The notes: a model not told the origin generated them from the letters alone. A DNA stretch of 64,000 nt from Cristatella mucedo (GCA_009760855.2 WPIO01000067.1:2063501-2127500); one strand, 5' to 3'. Shown: positions 1 through 12,837, counted from the stretch's first letter. Numbers and translations are program-made.

Positions 1-780
1 GCTGTTGTAAGGAAAGGCTGTGGTCCAGGCTGAGGTGGTCATTCATAATTTCTTAGTCCTGATAAATTGTTCTTGATCTTTGACAGTTTGTGAAGTATTT
101 GAAGAACCCGACGTGCCACCTGGACATTTCATGACTGCCAGCTCAAGTAAAGGAACGCGAACCAATAGATTTCAGCCTAAAGTTGATCGGATACTGGAAT
201 TTATGTTAGCTGCGCACCTAATGCTAGTCAACCTTTGTTCCCATAAGCCGACCACTGAGTCCAAAGTACTCAGTCTCTTTAAAACCGAAGGTAGGATAAG
301 TTTGCTCAGAGATTTAAAATGAAAACCCACAATATCCATACGCAGACAAGAATTCAAAAGGCGTCTCTATGCTTAGTTGGTCTACCTTTTGACATCTGAC
401 CGGATATGTTTTCACTACCTGATTTGCGGTGGTTACGCAGGCTAAAGCCCGCATTATTTTTTATTAAAACCATTTTAAATTTGACAGGACACTGAATAAT
501 AAGCAAGGAGAAAAGATTAGATTTATAGCTCTCACACCACAATTTCTGACGATCGACATGTTTCATGATTTTGTCGGCTGATCTTCACCATCGCATGTTT
601 TATTTCTCTTTTAAATGGATTCTCACTATTTTAGTATCGTCCAACTAAGTTAACCAGCTATTTCAACTTGTTCAGCCTAGTGCCTACGGTATTCAAAGAA
701 ATTTCTCTGCAGAAAAAACAGTGAACCAGTGTGATTTATCTTCAAGCAATCACCCCAAGCTTTTGAGGCAGTTTTGCCAC
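1..780. other. No gene or repeat recognised
   Basis: Only short frames on both strands; no match to the repeat families found elsewhere in the window. Confidence 0.4.
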
Positions 781-789
781 CGTTAGACT

Positions 790-934
<145 letters not shown>

Positions 935-1358
935 TCCAACCCCTCTCGCCTTGCTGCTCAGACCATCATTGTAATTGCTTCGAGCACCTCTTTCAACAGA
1001 TTAGTTACTCGTGGCGGTGTCGTTGGTCGACGTTTAGTTAGCCCAAGTAAGTTAGTATTGTCAGCTTATCGACGTTTCGCCTGTGGCTACGTACTCATTA
1101 GGTATGGCATGACACTAATCATTGATGAAGCTGCTTGTATTCCAGCTGCTTGGCCCACTGTGGCCGGCTCTTTTAATGAGCAAGGCTTGCAGTCTTGGCT
1201 GACAACCTTGAGGCTGTGTGGGGCTTAGCTCAGTTTCCAGGCATTTGCAATGCTGCATGCAGTGCGATGTGACCCTCTACGAACGGATTTATTACCGGGT
1301 CAAAACTAGGGCGATGAGACGAGTGAGTGCTTCCTTGCGCTTATTCTTCCACACGCCC

Positions 1359-1411
1359 TGCTGTATACTGTGCTGTATACTGTGCTGTATACTGTGCTGT
1401 ATACTGTGCTG
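1359..1411. repeat. 12-bp tandem repeat (CTGTATACTGTG)
   Basis: Four near-perfect units. Confidence 0.9.
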
Positions 1412-2050
1412 AGATAGTGGCTGTCACTACAGTAAAGCAGCGGCAGTCGATTCAGCCGTCTCATCTGTATATATAGTGGCAGGAGGAGAGCCTTAACCAA
1501 TGCTATTCATGCATGCAATGGTCAATAAAGAATTGCCTGTTTCGTAACTGAACCTATGACCTTACTCGTGAACTGGGAGCACCTCGGTCAATACCCGCGG
1601 TAAGGCGATACCAAGTGGCCAAAAAAGGTTGTGCAGCAACGTGAAGCGGGCTATAGAAGTGCTTGCTGCTGAGCTGATCAATCGATGCTCGTCAGCCCAA
1701 AATCGGCAACTTTCGTTCAAGTTGCGTAAGTAGTGCACTTCAAAGGTGCTCCTTTGTGGAAAAAGAAGTAGTGGTTAGCTATTAACCTGAAATCTGTCTG
1801 ACGGCTGCCATCAGGAGTAGCAAGCGTGTAAACGAGTACACTGAGTTTTTATAAAAGTGAAGCAATAAGAATTAAGTCTTTCGTGAACCTTTGCCGTTTT
1901 AGTATGCCTACAGTGGTTCATTCTGTTCGCTTGCTTTCCTTTTGTTGAGACTTCTCTTTCGTCACTAGCCTGCTGCCGACCCAAGGCTTAGGTCAGAGCC
2001 ACGGCTTAGATTGACCTTGAGGATTGACCTTAATAATATACATAATAAAA

Positions 2051-2217
2051 TGAGCTGATTGAACTGCCTCTTTTGTATAGCGACAGAGGAGCCTTTACGA
2101 CTATCACCACCGCTTGCAGCAGCGATACAGTCACCCACCACAGGATATGAACCCATGACCTCGGTTCTGATGTCGTGACAAACAACCGCGTTACCTAGTT
2201 TACCACCATGGCTCACC
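2051..2217 (-). mobile_element. SINE-A (tRNA-derived)
   Basis: Inverted copy of a family of about 170 bp. From the right: GGTGAGCC head, pol III A-box-like TGGTAAACTAGG, B-box region around ATGGGTTCATATCC, then the tRNA-unrelated body with GCTATACAAAAGAGGC and an A/T-rich end. Confidence 0.75.
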
Positions 2218-2564
2218 AATTTTGAGGTTAGACGTCTTGAGATTAGTTATAAAGCTGGCTAGGCGTCTTCAAATTAGTCATGAAAGCTGATGCCAGAAGA
2301 CTGGCCACTGCTTCTATTCTACAGAAGGGAAAACTGGAGCACATGCTGGATTGACAAAGACGTGCCCTGCTCGTTCTTCTGGCACTTCCTAGTCCGAGCG
2401 AGCATCTTGATTGGCTTAGACGTCCTCAGATTAGTTGTGCATGCTGCTGCATGAAGACTGGCCAGTGCTTTCTATCTACTCAAGTGTAAATTGAGTTTAA
2501 TGGCCGATCGTCAAAGTTTGGCACCTGCTAGCTCTTCGGGCGATTATTTGGATCAGGCGCCGCG

Positions 2565-2652
2565 ATGATAATAATAATAGTAAAATACATTTGATATACC
2601 ACCGTTACATAACTCAATCTGTTTTTAGGCACTTTGCCTTTGCTACAAGGGA
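2565..2652 (-). mobile_element. LINE-A tail remnant
   Basis: ATAATAATAATAG followed by a degenerate inverted LINE-A 3' end (ACTCAATCTGTTTTTAGGCAC). Only the terminus remains. Confidence 0.45.
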
Positions 2653-2762
2653 AGCATTATCCAATTGTTAGTGGTAGCAAGCTCAAAAAAACAACAAGAA
2701 TAACGCGACTGGCTATTTGTACGTCGGTTTGAGGCACCCAGGTCGTGTCCCACTCCAAGATA

Positions 2763-2815
2763 GGTAGATAGAATATATAGATATAGGATAGATAGATAGA
2801 TAATAGGATAGCTAG
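2763..2815. repeat. (GATA)n-like microsatellite
   Basis: Imperfect GATA and ATATAG units. Confidence 0.85.
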
Positions 2816-3426
2816 ATACAACAATGACCTTGAAGATATACTAACTACTCGAGATAAGGCCCTGGATTAGCTGCCCGCATTATCTGCATCTGAATCTGCC
2901 TCGAGAAAGATTGTACTTTCACGATTGTCGACTCGCTCCGGCTGCAGCAGCCGGTCATTGACTTCAATGGCGTCTGCACTGACAGCGAGGAATTTCTTCG
3001 ATATTTCACCAAAACGCGGTTGAGGTGGTGTCCAGTTTGTCCACGGCAGTTAATTTTAGATCGATCGCCACCTTATGCTTTGTGCACAATGCTTGTGGGT
3101 GGCACAACAGTCAAGCCTGTGGCAGCACTGGAATATGCCAGCTGTCAATAAATAGTTTTTAGGCGGAGTACCTGCAGGTGTTACTCGACTTGAATGTGTG
3201 CATACTCACGTTCGCACTTCCGAGAGGGCTATTCGCAGTAAGAGCGTGAGTCCGAACTGAGCACAGCGAATCCATGTCTTCAACTGCGCGGCACCGGAAA
3301 CCGGCTCAAACGCAAAAAAACTGTAGGTGGGCTTGATCTTCACCTTGCCCTATTCAACCTGCCTACGTGGGCGTCGCGTCCCATTTCAAGGGCCTTCATT
3401 TTTTTGGTGGCATATCGGCCTTAATA

Positions 3427-3530
3427 TAAACGCATATAAATCGTTTGTGCAGCGCCCTAAGAGAGCTTAATCTCTATTCAGGCACTATACAAATGCCACG
3501 TTGCTCAAGCCAAGACCTCGGTCGTTAAAT
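3427..3530 (-). mobile_element. SINE-B 3' remnant
   Basis: On the minus strand: GGCTTGAGC, then GTGCCTGAATAGAGATTAAG and CTCTCTTAGGGCGCT, the SINE-B tail with part of the B-box side. Confidence 0.6.
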
Positions 3531-4940
3531 ACATTTTTCATTTTCACCTTGAATAAAAGCGGTGTCCTTCCCCAAGAGAGAGTCTGCTGCCGCTAGTGCT
3601 TTAACCTGCTTCAATTATGGTCCACTGAGCCCTTCTGTTCGATTCGCACCGGGCATTTCGTCTGAACTCTTGGTGCTTGCGAGCAGCCAGCCGTCCTCTC
3701 CAGTACCGACACGAGACATTCGTTAGATTACGTGCCCTGACGAAACAGGTGGCGGCTATTGGTTGATGTCAGATTCGTCGTCGTCTTAAGGCTTTAGTTC
3801 CAATCCTATGTGGCTATAATGAGGTGGTATTTTGTACGTATCTTGGAGATCTAAATGCAGCACGTCGAGGCTGGTACATCAAAGGATAAATCCTGATGGT
3901 GGTTCCCCTTCTCTAGCAAAGTTGGCTATGACAGTGGAACAGATGAACGTTAGTTCGACAAAACAGCCGGAACGAAGCGGAGTCGGCACACGTGCGTGCA
4001 CACAATCTCATTGAGCTTAGAAGAGCTTACTACGTGTAGCAAACGAGCGAGCAGAGACAACCATGGCCGCCGCGACCAATGCTTTTGCTCGTGAGCTCAT
4101 TTGCCCATCACCTCCATACGCTTGAAGTTTTCTTTGACCCATAGGTCACTCAAGAGCCGCTGGAAAATCGGATGCCTTACGACGCGGGCAGCTGCTATTT
4201 AAGCTCGGGAGAAGCACGGCTTCCGGGGGCGATTCACCAACTTCCTTTATTCGCTTAAAGGGTGAAGAGCTGTGTGGCCGGCGGCGCGAGACGTGAAATC
4301 TTTAGCATGAGATCTACACCTTCTCATGGCTAAGCGATATACCCGAAACTCGCAATCGAGGTTTACAAAGAGGACACCAAGAAAGCAGCCGGTAAAGGAC
4401 ATGTCATCGAGTTGGCTTGAAAACTAGGCAAAACACAATCAGAGAACAGCCTACAGAAATCCCATTCGCTGCTAGAAGCATATCAGCTGCCAAGGCTTGA
4501 GACTCAGCCAATTACAGAACTTGATTTAGCGAGCCCTTCTTTCCACGAGCGTGCTCGCTTGCAGCAGTGCCGTGGACGCATCCCATATTGGCACCGGATG
4601 CTTGAAAGGTGGATTTACATGCGCTCATCTCATTGGATAACTGCTCAGAGTCTGCAGGGATGCTCCTCCACTCGAAGTGGCAGCCAATAATGCGTCTCAC
4701 GCAGGCAACAAGATCAATACTCGGGCGAATGAGCTGCACTTGCAATTTAACTCTGTACATGGAGATGCGTTCTGTTATGCATGCAAATACCCACTCGAAA
4801 ATAACAGGAGATACAGTGCTCAGGAGTCGCTGTTAGTGACCTTCACCTGAGATAGGCGAAGAGATTGATAAATAGATTTATGAAGATACGGAGAGAAAAA
4901 AGAAGCCGAGAGGTAGCCTCACGCGATTATAACACAGAAT
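3531..4940. other. No gene recognised
   Basis: Short frames only (longest 82 codons). TATTTAAGC at about 4196 is TATA-like but isolated. Confidence 0.4.
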
Positions 4941-4949
4941 AATGCATCG

Positions 4950-4970
4950 AGATAGATGGATAGATAGATA

Positions 4971-5047
<77 letters not shown>

Positions 5048-5082
5048 TGTGTGTGCACGTGTGTGTGTGTGTGTGTGTGTGT
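4950..5082. repeat. Compound (GATA)(GA)n(GT)n microsatellite
   Basis: Short GATA run, about 75 bp GA, then about 38 bp GT. Confidence 0.95.
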
Positions 5083-5089
5083 TTGTGTC

Positions 5090-6640
5090 ATAGGTAATTT
5101 GGGCATTAAATGAAGTGATGAAAATATATTCACAATGGGAGTGTGTAACGTGTGCCAGTGTGCATGTGCGTGCGAGCGTGTGTGTGCCTTTGTGTGTCTG
5201 TGTATGTCTTCATTTAATGGCACTGGAGAACCACGTTAAATTTGCCGGAAACCACCTGTCTGAGTGTTAAGACCCCCATTTTCCTTAAGTATTAACAGTA
5301 TTTTACGACTTCAAACCAAGTTAAGGAGCCTGTTGCAAATTGCTAAATGGCTCAGGGAATCTGCCGCTTCATCTTAAGAGTTGTTTGCTCAGGATTGCCC
5401 TACCAGTTCTTGTGTAATTACTGCTTGCGCACGATATGGACCTAGCCAAGGACGGGTGGCCATCGGCATCCCCTTTACCCGGGCATCGATGTTTGCCGGC
5501 CCTTATTTATACACCGCTCAACCACAGTCGGCTCGCGTACCATTAAATTAGGTGCTAGCTACACCGAAAGAGCCGCCGCCGAGTTACTTTTGATAAGGCA
5601 CGTTGATTTTTCCTACCATCTTTTATCAAATTCGCGTCGCAGTTACTAGAGCACAAATGTGCGACCCTCGTCGCACCTAACATGAAAATCCTGGCCTCTG
5701 CTCAACGCGCTTACGGGGCGCCGCCGTACTCGAACTCACACAAACGGACTGCAGCCGATTTCGCAATAAAGTCATTTACAAGAAAACACCACTCGCATTG
5801 GCACTAAGCCTCGAAGGGGCGTGAGAAATCCTTCAAGCTACTCGCCCCACTGGTGCGCAATAACGGTGTGCCACCGACGCGTCAGCGCTTGCTGCTTGTG
5901 GCCGCCATGCTGCTTGTGGCCGCCATGCGTCATGTCGGCTTTCCCGTCGGCGCTAAACGTCAGCTCCGGAGGAGTGGGCTTGGCAAATCTGAGGGAATTT
6001 ACTATTAGATGCGAGCTGGCATCGTGCCTATTCTCTGCCAACGCCTTCTCTCCAGTAGCATCTTTACGATATCTGGGCGTCCTGTTCCAAGGTGAACCGA
6101 GACTTTACCGCATCGGCTCTGCAGTCAGTCAAGTGTGCCTACTTCCAGCATGGTATTGCTACAAAAGCTCGGGTCCGCTTAGAAAAAGATATCGCACTCT
6201 TTTAGGTCCGTGCATTTGCAGCATCCCGCCTTGACCCTTGTGACTCACCACTTGCATTTCTTCTGACCTGTGAAATAAAAAGCATGAGTTGATTCACGCG
6301 TCGCTGCGTTGCAAACGCAGTGCTGATGATGTCTTGCCGCTCGGGCTTATTAGAACGGGAATGGATGTGGAGGTGTCAATCATGGCAGCATCACACAGCT
6401 CATGGCAATGCAAGTAACTATGTATGGCATGGAACACTCTTTGCAAAATCCATTGTGTTCCGTCTGTCTGAAACGCATTCGACAGAAAGTGCAACTAACG
6501 CGCTCCCTCGAAGGCGGGGCACCACTGATTGGTATGAAGCCCAAAGCATGACTAGTTATTAGTTGCGGCATGTTCGGTTCTAAAGGGTTTGTGATTGGGG
6601 AATCTTTTGTAATCTCATACCGTGCCATGAACAGGCTGAG
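5090..6640. other. No gene recognised
   Basis: One open plus frame (5821-6234, 137 codons) starts from GTG rather than ATG and contains a short duplicated CTTGTGGCCGCCATGC. I do not call it a gene. Confidence 0.35.
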
Positions 6641-6730
6641 GCTACAATGGTTTTATTAATAGAATATGTACAGAGCGCCCTCAGAAAACTCAATTTATTT
6701 CTTTGTACTCTGCCGGTGCTGTAAAGGAAG
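6640..6730 (-). mobile_element. LINE-A or SINE-B tail remnant
   Basis: AGAGCGCCCTCAGAAAACTC matches the inverted shared 3' terminus; the part beyond is too degraded to assign. Confidence 0.4.
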
Positions 6731-6859
6731 CAAGATCCACTGGTTCGTGGTGGTGCGCACAACGTCTACAAACGCAACGAGGTCAGCGGCTTCGGCGACC
6801 TATAGTCCAGGCAAGCGACGAGTGTGTCAGTGCGGGATGAGTAGAACGACCTTCGACAA

Positions 6860-8110
6860 TGCAAAACTTGCAGCTGCCGGGGCTGCAGCGGCGTGCGGTC
6901 TGGCTCTCGCCGTTTTTTTCTTACTCGGAGTGCAGGCGAGCTGCAGCAGCGCGAACAGGTGAGCGGAGTGCAGCGCGAACAGTGATGGTTCGTTATCGCG
7001 AGGCCGCAACGTTGCGGCTTGCGGTCGCTGGGCCTAAGCTCCGCTCTCTGCTTGGCGGCTCAACCCCATTGGCCAGCTTAAAGCCGGATGTCCTCAATTA
7101 ATGATCTGGCCGCTGGGTGCGACGAGCCGGACGCCGTGCCTTCATTTCGCCGCCGCGGGACTGCAAAGACAGGTGCAACAGCTGCCTTAACCTTGACCAG
7201 ACCGTCGAGGGCTGTCGCTTCGCTAGAAACTCTGCTCTTGGCTTGTTGAAATGGCACGAGTCCAGCCTGAAGTGTAAGTATGAGCAGCAGCGCGGCGGCT
7301 CGGCCGAAGCGACGGCTTCAGTGGTTCAGCGCTCCACAGGGCCGTCCGACGTGCTTAGCCCTATCTAGACGCCGGGTGCAACGCCGTTGGCAGACGTCGA
7401 GCTGTCGCTAGTAGCGCCGCTCTCTCGGAGGGAAATCGCGAGCGCGCCTCCCGCACGCGCGGCGCGACCTCGTAGCGGCTCGGTAGCGGCAGCGAGAGAC
7501 GAGACGGTCTGGTCAAGGTCTCGCTGCCGGCCAGCTGGCCGGCAGCGAGAGACGAGACGGTCTCATGCTGCCGGCCAGCTGGCCGGCCGGCCGGCTACGA
7601 CTCGCTTCACTGGCTGCGGCGCGCCAGCCAGCCCCGACCTGGGGGCTCGACGCGCCGAGCGCTCGGCGCGTCGGGTGCACCGGCCGGCTGCACCGGTCGG
7701 GCGCCGCGCGAGTCGTCTACCGCCGCTCGGCTTCACCGCAACGACCGTCGGCGGCAGCCTCAGCGGAGCCGAGCGGCTGGCTAGGTTTCGGCGGTGGCGC
7801 CGCTTCGGCCCTCGGCGGCAGGTGCGCGCTGCCGCCGCTGGCGCCGCCGCCGCCGCCGAGGGGCCGATGGCGCGCCCTGCTTGTGTTCCTTGGGTCGACG
7901 GCCTCCCAGCGCGCGCCGCGAGCCGCGGACAGTGAGCGTTCAGCCTCCGAATCCGGGTACGGCTACGTCCGTTTCTTGCTTCGCTTGAGCAGCTAATAGC
8001 GAATGGGGTGAATGAGAGACCGAACTCTGTGCTCGAGGCCGGTTATCGAGTTTCGTCCCATTCCGGGGGGGGGGGCGACGACGACGTAAGAACGGATGAA
8101 ATCCTGCGGC
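6860..8110. promoter_or_regulatory. GC-rich, CpG-dense stretch (CpG-island-like)
   Basis: Markedly richer in G+C and CpG than its neighbours, most so at 7380-7930. All frames are long here because stop codons are rare in such DNA, so the overlapping ORFs (7387-7935, 7565-7996) are not good genes. A promoter or first exon is possible but no TATA box or transcript start was identified. Confidence 0.35.
7490..7585. repeat. Palindrome and direct duplication in the GC-rich stretch
   Basis: 7519-7550 is a perfect 32-bp palindrome centred on CCAGCTGG. The preceding AGCGAGAGACGAGACGGTCT (7491) is repeated at 7543, and GCTGCCGGCCAGCTGGCCGG is repeated too, so this is a short imperfect tandem duplication. 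Confidence 0.8.
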
Positions 8111-8657
8111 AAGTGAACGCAGGCAGCTCCGGAAGAGCTGCGAACCGGACCGAATATGCGGCAATTGCTTTGAACGTTCGGCTCGCGGTCTATCCGTGGA
8201 ATTTACTGAAGGTCTTAAATTTATACACCGGCTGTAACTGGTGACTTATGCGCGGATCCATCCGTCGCCCATTTCTGTTAGTCGCCTCCGCCGTTAGTCA
8301 TCGCTTTGCACCTCTCGCCAGTTATCGAGTTCGGCCTCAGTCCGTGGAGCTCTGCGTTTGAACTAGTTGACCACGGTTTCCTTCTCACGGTTTCCGCGGC
8401 GGGCTTTTCGAGGCGGTACGGGCAGAGTAATCTCTATTGAGGCCTGACCGGCTCGTCTTCAAAGGACAAAGACAGTATACGCTTGAGTGCTCTCTATTAG
8501 TTGACGGGTCTAATGAATGGCAGGCCACGGCGAGCAGTGTTGAGGGAGCGCTCACAGACATCTCATCCAGTGGCTTAGATAGGTTTTGCATGCATTGAGC
8601 ACTACTATGATGGCTAATATCGTCGTACCAGTGGAAATGTATTACCAGTCTAGACCC

Positions 8658-8681
8658 TCCTCTGTCTCTGTGTCCGTCTCC

Positions 8682-8771
<90 letters not shown>

Positions 8772-8965
8772 GTCTCTTTCTATCTCCCTCTCCTCTCCCC
8801 CTCGCTCTCTGTTTCTCGCTCTCTGTGTCTCTGTGTCTCTGTCTCTCTCTCTCTCTTTCTCTCTATCTCTCTCTCGCTACATCTATCTCTCTGTCTGTCT
8901 GTCTCTCTGTGTGTCTCTTTCTGTCTGTCTCGCTTTCTCTTCATCTAGCTCCATCTCTCTCTTTC
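8658..8965. repeat. (TC)n microsatellite with imperfect right side
   Basis: About 90 bp pure TC, then about 200 bp of CTGT/CTTT variants. Confidence 0.95.
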
Positions 8966-9427
8966 TCTTCTTCTCCCAACTCTGCCTCTTTATCTTTGCT
9001 CTTCTTCCATCTCATCACTGTTTGGTTTTCTTTAAAGCGCTTGCTCTCGCTTGCTCGAACGCTTACTACCGCCACCGTCATCTCAGCCTTGTCACTCTTG
9101 AGCTGCGTGTGGACACGGTAGGCTGCGACAATCAACAATCACAATGTAGCCATTTTATCTGTCTTAGCCTTGGCGCGAAGCCAGTGCTAATTTGGCTATA
9201 CTGCAGCGATTTGGTCAATGAACTTTTTTAGATTCGCACGCCTAATTTCTTTGGCAGACAAGCTTAGCCGTCCGTCGGGTCAGCGTTCACAGGTCTTCCA
9301 GGTAAGATGGCTCCTATGCAGATTGCTTGCTCGGATTTTCTTAGGCGAGCTTGGTAGGTACATTCGTCACAGTGAATCGCCTTGAATTTGGCTGTTTAAT
9401 GACCTCAAACCCCAGCAGCTAACGCCC

Positions 9428-9428
9428 C

Positions 9429-9514
<86 letters not shown>

Positions 9515-9520
9515 GTCTCT
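9428..9520. repeat. (CT)n microsatellite
   Basis: About 90 bp with two interruptions; directly precedes the open frame containing the 9601 ORF. Confidence 0.96.
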
Positions 9521-9600
9521 TGACCTTGCAATTATGGCTTCGCTTGAAGGACGTCGAACCGCGTGACCTGCCGATTAACCACGAGTTCACTACGACCAGC

Positions 9601-9930
9601 ATGGCAGATGAGAGAGCTGCCGTCCAACCGCTAGAGCCGTGCAGGCCAGGCTCGATTTTTGTGAACAGACACCGTCGCCGCCGCCTGCCATGTACCGCTA
9701 CTTCCGATCGGCTATTTGAGATCAGCCCCAAACAGGGCGCTCAGGCAGCGGCTGGTCGAGATCACATGGGCGGTAGCCAAGGCATTCTGCCGACTCCCGA
9801 TTGTGCCCAGCCTATCGGCTCGCACGACGGAGTGGCGGCTGGCTGTTTGTTTGAGGCCGACGCCCCAGCTGCTGCACCAGCTTCGTCAAGCTTCGTCCTT
9901 GACGTCTCCATGGAAGAGGATACCGAGTGA
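9601..9930 (+). CDS. Small hypothetical protein
   Basis: 109 codons from AGCATGG (good Kozak) to TGA. It starts MADERAAVQPLEPCRPG, has a basic run NRHRRRR, an Ala/Pro-rich stretch and an acidic end (SSFVLDVSMEEDTE). AATAAA lies about 100 bp after the stop (10029). No domain recognised. The frame is also open upstream of this ATG as far as the (CT)n tract. It may be a terminal exon or chance. Confidence 0.25.
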   Translation: MADERAAVQPLEPCRPGSIFVNRHRRRRLPCTATSDRLFEISPKQGAQAAAGRDHMGGSQGILPTPDCAQPIGSHDGVAAGCLFEADAPAAAPASSSFVLDVSMEEDTE

Positions 9931-10308
9931 ACGAGATTCGATTGGTTGGTCAGCGGGTTAATCTTCAAGACAACTAGGGCCGTCCTGGATGAATAAGGTG
10001 ATGTGCTTGGGCCCAAAAATATTTGAGAATAAATGTTCACACGCAAATGACGAGACTATATTGAGATTTTTTTTGAAAAAAAACCGCGAATGCCCTAAGT
10101 GTCAAAGCGACTGTGCTTGTTTGAAAACCTGGTGTTCTCCAAGGCCTGCATGCGAAGCAGCAGGTAGGTGATTAAGTCCTACGGTAGGCCAGCGTACCAC
10201 CCGGCTGGGTTGAGCTACCTTTCTGCCCACTTCAAGAGATGCGGCGCGGCATAACAGCTGAGACCGACCCTAGACAGGCTCCGCAGCAGCACTCTCGGGC
10301 CCATTTGT

Positions 10309-10490
10309 GGTGAACCGTCACGGTGCGCACTAGGTAAGGCAGTTACTAATCACGACCGGGGTACCGAGGTCATGGTTCTGAATCTTGCAGGGGGGGGGTG
10401 GGGGCGAGTCTTCACTACCTCTGCAGGCGGTGTTGATGGCGCTTAATGGGGTTCTTCCGTCGCTTCGCAAATTAGGCTTTCAAATCAGCC
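10309..10490 (+). mobile_element. SINE-A, degraded
   Basis: GGTGAACCGTCACGG head, CACTAGGTAAGGCAG A-box region, GGTCATGGTTCTGAATC for the B box, a G-run, then a degenerate body ending CAAATCAGCC. Confidence 0.65.
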
Positions 10491-10671
10491 TGCATCATGT
10501 GACAGTATCACGTGACAGCGGGAAGAGGCTGCCGGCGGTGGATTCAAGAAGACAGAGTATTGGCGACCCTCCCGGGCAGCAGGCTTGGGAAACGTGGCAG
10601 ACCAATCTTGCCTATTCGTTGCAAGCCAATCGGCGGCCTCTTAAACTGTAGCTAGTATATTACCAAATGCA

Positions 10672-10795
10672 AGAGTCATGTATCTCCGTCAGTAACTCCA
10701 CAAAGTCAAAAAGACCACGTGGGTGCTACGCAGGAGAGTTTCGTGTGGCGCACTCGCAGCCTAGGCGGCTTTCGGTACGCATTCGGTAGCCAACA
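10672..10795 (-). mobile_element. LINE-B 3' UTR fragment
   Basis: About 120 bp matching the LINE-B UTR: on the plus strand GTAACTCCACAAAGTC, CACGTGGGTGCTACGC and TTCGGTACGCATTCGGTAGC. Confidence 0.8.
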
Positions 10796-11129
10796 GTCTT
10801 GACAACTCCTAGTGAAATGCTGCCGAGTACGAAAGTATCACCCCGCCACACCACCAAGGAATGTCACAATGGTGAGTAATTGGAGGGTTGACGATGCACA
10901 ATTGAGCCGCTAGCAGTTCTCCAGTCTTTTCCCAATGGTAAATTACTCTCTCTTCACGACCCAGATCACGTAGGCTCAAGCTCTTCAGTGGGTGATCCTA
11001 TACTGCCCACTGCAAGCTGTGGCGACAGCAGTGAGTGCTCGTCTACAACCAGTGAGGCTATTTCGTTAGTGAATTTGTACCTCCATTTATCAGTGAGCTC
11101 TTCAGCTTAAAATAAAAAAAATAATAAAT

Positions 11130-11299
11130 ACTAGCTTTAATAACAGCCTCTTTTTGTATAGCGACAGAAGAGCTATGATGGCTATCAGCACCGCTTGCAG
11201 TGGCGATAAAGGATCACCCGCCGCAGGATTCGAACCCACGACCTCGGGGCGAGGTCGTGAAAGGCAATCGTCTTACCTAGTGAGCCATTGCGACTCACC
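11130..11299 (-). mobile_element. SINE-A, well preserved
   Basis: Inverted. The B box reads GGGTTCGAATCCTGCGG and the A box TGGCTCACTAGG, close to the pol III consensus. AATAAATACTAGC forms the 3' end on the minus strand. Its translation gives an AGFEPTTSG string, typical of tRNA-derived repeats. Confidence 0.85.
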
Positions 11300-12160
11300 G
11301 CTTTTATCACCATCTGCTGTCTTAGTGTCAAAAAAACGGTGCAGCTAGTTTGGTGCCCTGAGGTCAAAGAGGAAGGGAATTTTCAGGTCGATATTAATGT
11401 AACACTTTATCTAGACTTTAAAAAGCCAAGCAGTAGTCGGTCATTTGGTACTGAGAAATAATTGTTGCACGCATTTGCCAAAATACACCGGAAATGATCG
11501 GCTTTTTAGCAAATGAAATGAGCGGCAAAGTGAACTATGAACTAGAAGATTGCTCCCTGCAGTCTACTGTTCCCCGCAGTCGCAGCTCACTACCGCTGTA
11601 GTAGCGATTACTGATTAGCTACGTCGATCGTGACCGCAGCTGTACAATTTCAACCGAACGCGGGAGCCACTAAACTTTCGCGAGCTCAGAGGCAAGCAGC
11701 CAACATGTGTAAAAGCGCGTGGAATAGCTGTTCAAGTGGACAGCATTGAAAGAGTGAGTACACGGGAGTATTCCCTAATTAGGCCGCGGTAGCTTAGCTG
11801 CGCTCGATAAAGTGAAAGATAGGTAGGAGTGGACCATTGAATGGTGAGGACGTGAGCAGTGTAGAGCACTGACTGGTTAGAAAGGCTGGCGAAAATAGGC
11901 AGAGGAGAGTCGCATTGTCCAGCTTCATGCGAAAGAATGCAACCAAGCTGGGCAGAGCAAGCGACTAACGAGGGCGCGCTAGCGGCTTGCTGCTGCACAT
12001 CGGCAGCAACTACTGGCTACGTTGTCTTACGAAATCCTTCGGCGAGAGAGCTCCTGGCACACGGGCCTGGAGATCCTTCTCTACCGGATTGTCTTGGCCT
12101 GGCGTGAGGTGGTCGCACTTCACCATCCAGGTCGTGAATTTGAGTCCTTCTTCACGTAGT

Positions 12161-12430
12161 CTATCGCGCGGCCCTCTGCCGATCGGTTCGAGCAAGAGTG
12201 ACAGCCGCCAAGGCTGCCTCATCCGCCGCTTTAGGAAGTGTGGCCGTTGCGGAATACCCTCGTATTGCCATCTTATATTTTGAGACCGTTAAACCTGCAG
12301 CGGATACTGCCCCGTCTATGGTCGAATATAATTGAACCTGAACATCTTTTTTTGCGGTTAAATAAAATACGTCACTCTTTACGAAAGTAGATTGTCCTAC
12401 TATAGCCGATGACTCTGCCTGTCTCGACAT
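12161..12430 (-). CDS. Short ORF of protein-like composition
   Basis: 89 codons from a true ATG (MSRQAESSAIVGQSTFVKSD) through an even mix of residues to RTDRQRAAR and TAG. Not related to the LINE proteins in this window. It could be an isolated exon; no family recognised and no supporting signals found. Confidence 0.15.
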   Translation of the reverse strand: MSRQAESSAIVGQSTFVKSDVFYLTAKKDVQVQLYSTIDGAVSAAGLTVSKYKMAIRGYSATATLPKAADEAALAAVTLARTDRQRAAR

Positions 12431-12673
12431 ATGTCCAAAATATGACTGCAGTCACCATCGATAACCGTTTGGTATTTTCTGTATTTCGAGCGGCTGAATG
12501 ACTCCAAAGTTTCTTTCTTACCAGTAGTGCGCGCTTCATTGATTAGAAAGGTTCGTCTCAATTGCCACTCTGAATTCTCGTGTGCCGATAGGATAGAGAG
12601 TCTGAAGAGGATAGGGAGCTGACCTAAATTGTGAAGAGCTCACAGTAGCTTCCGCATGTAGTAAATCAGCCCG

Positions 12674-12798
12674 TCTCTTTCTCCCTCTAACATTTCTCTC
12701 TTCCCCTCTCTCTCCCCCTCTCTCGCCACCCGTCTCTCTCTCTCTGTCCCTCTCTCCCCCTCTCTCTTTCTCCCCCTCTCTCTCGCCCTCTCTCTCTC

Positions 12799-12837
<39 letters not shown>

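Noticed and set aside
7387-7996. 182- and 143-codon overlapping frames in the GC-rich region
   Set aside because: All frames are open because stops are rare in GC-rich DNA; the 182-codon one contains the palindrome and duplication, and neither has a recognisable domain.
8586-8948. Long Ser/Leu, Arg/Glu, Cys/Val, His/Thr or Ile/Tyr dipeptide frames (also at 790, 12918, 33730, 35963, 46391, 52512, 58155)
   Set aside because: They are translations of (CT)n, (GA)n, (GT)n and (TA)n microsatellites.
11154-11348. Frame encoding AGFEPTTSGRGRERQ
   Set aside because: This is the usual translation artefact of a tRNA-derived SINE B box (SINE-A at 11130-11299).
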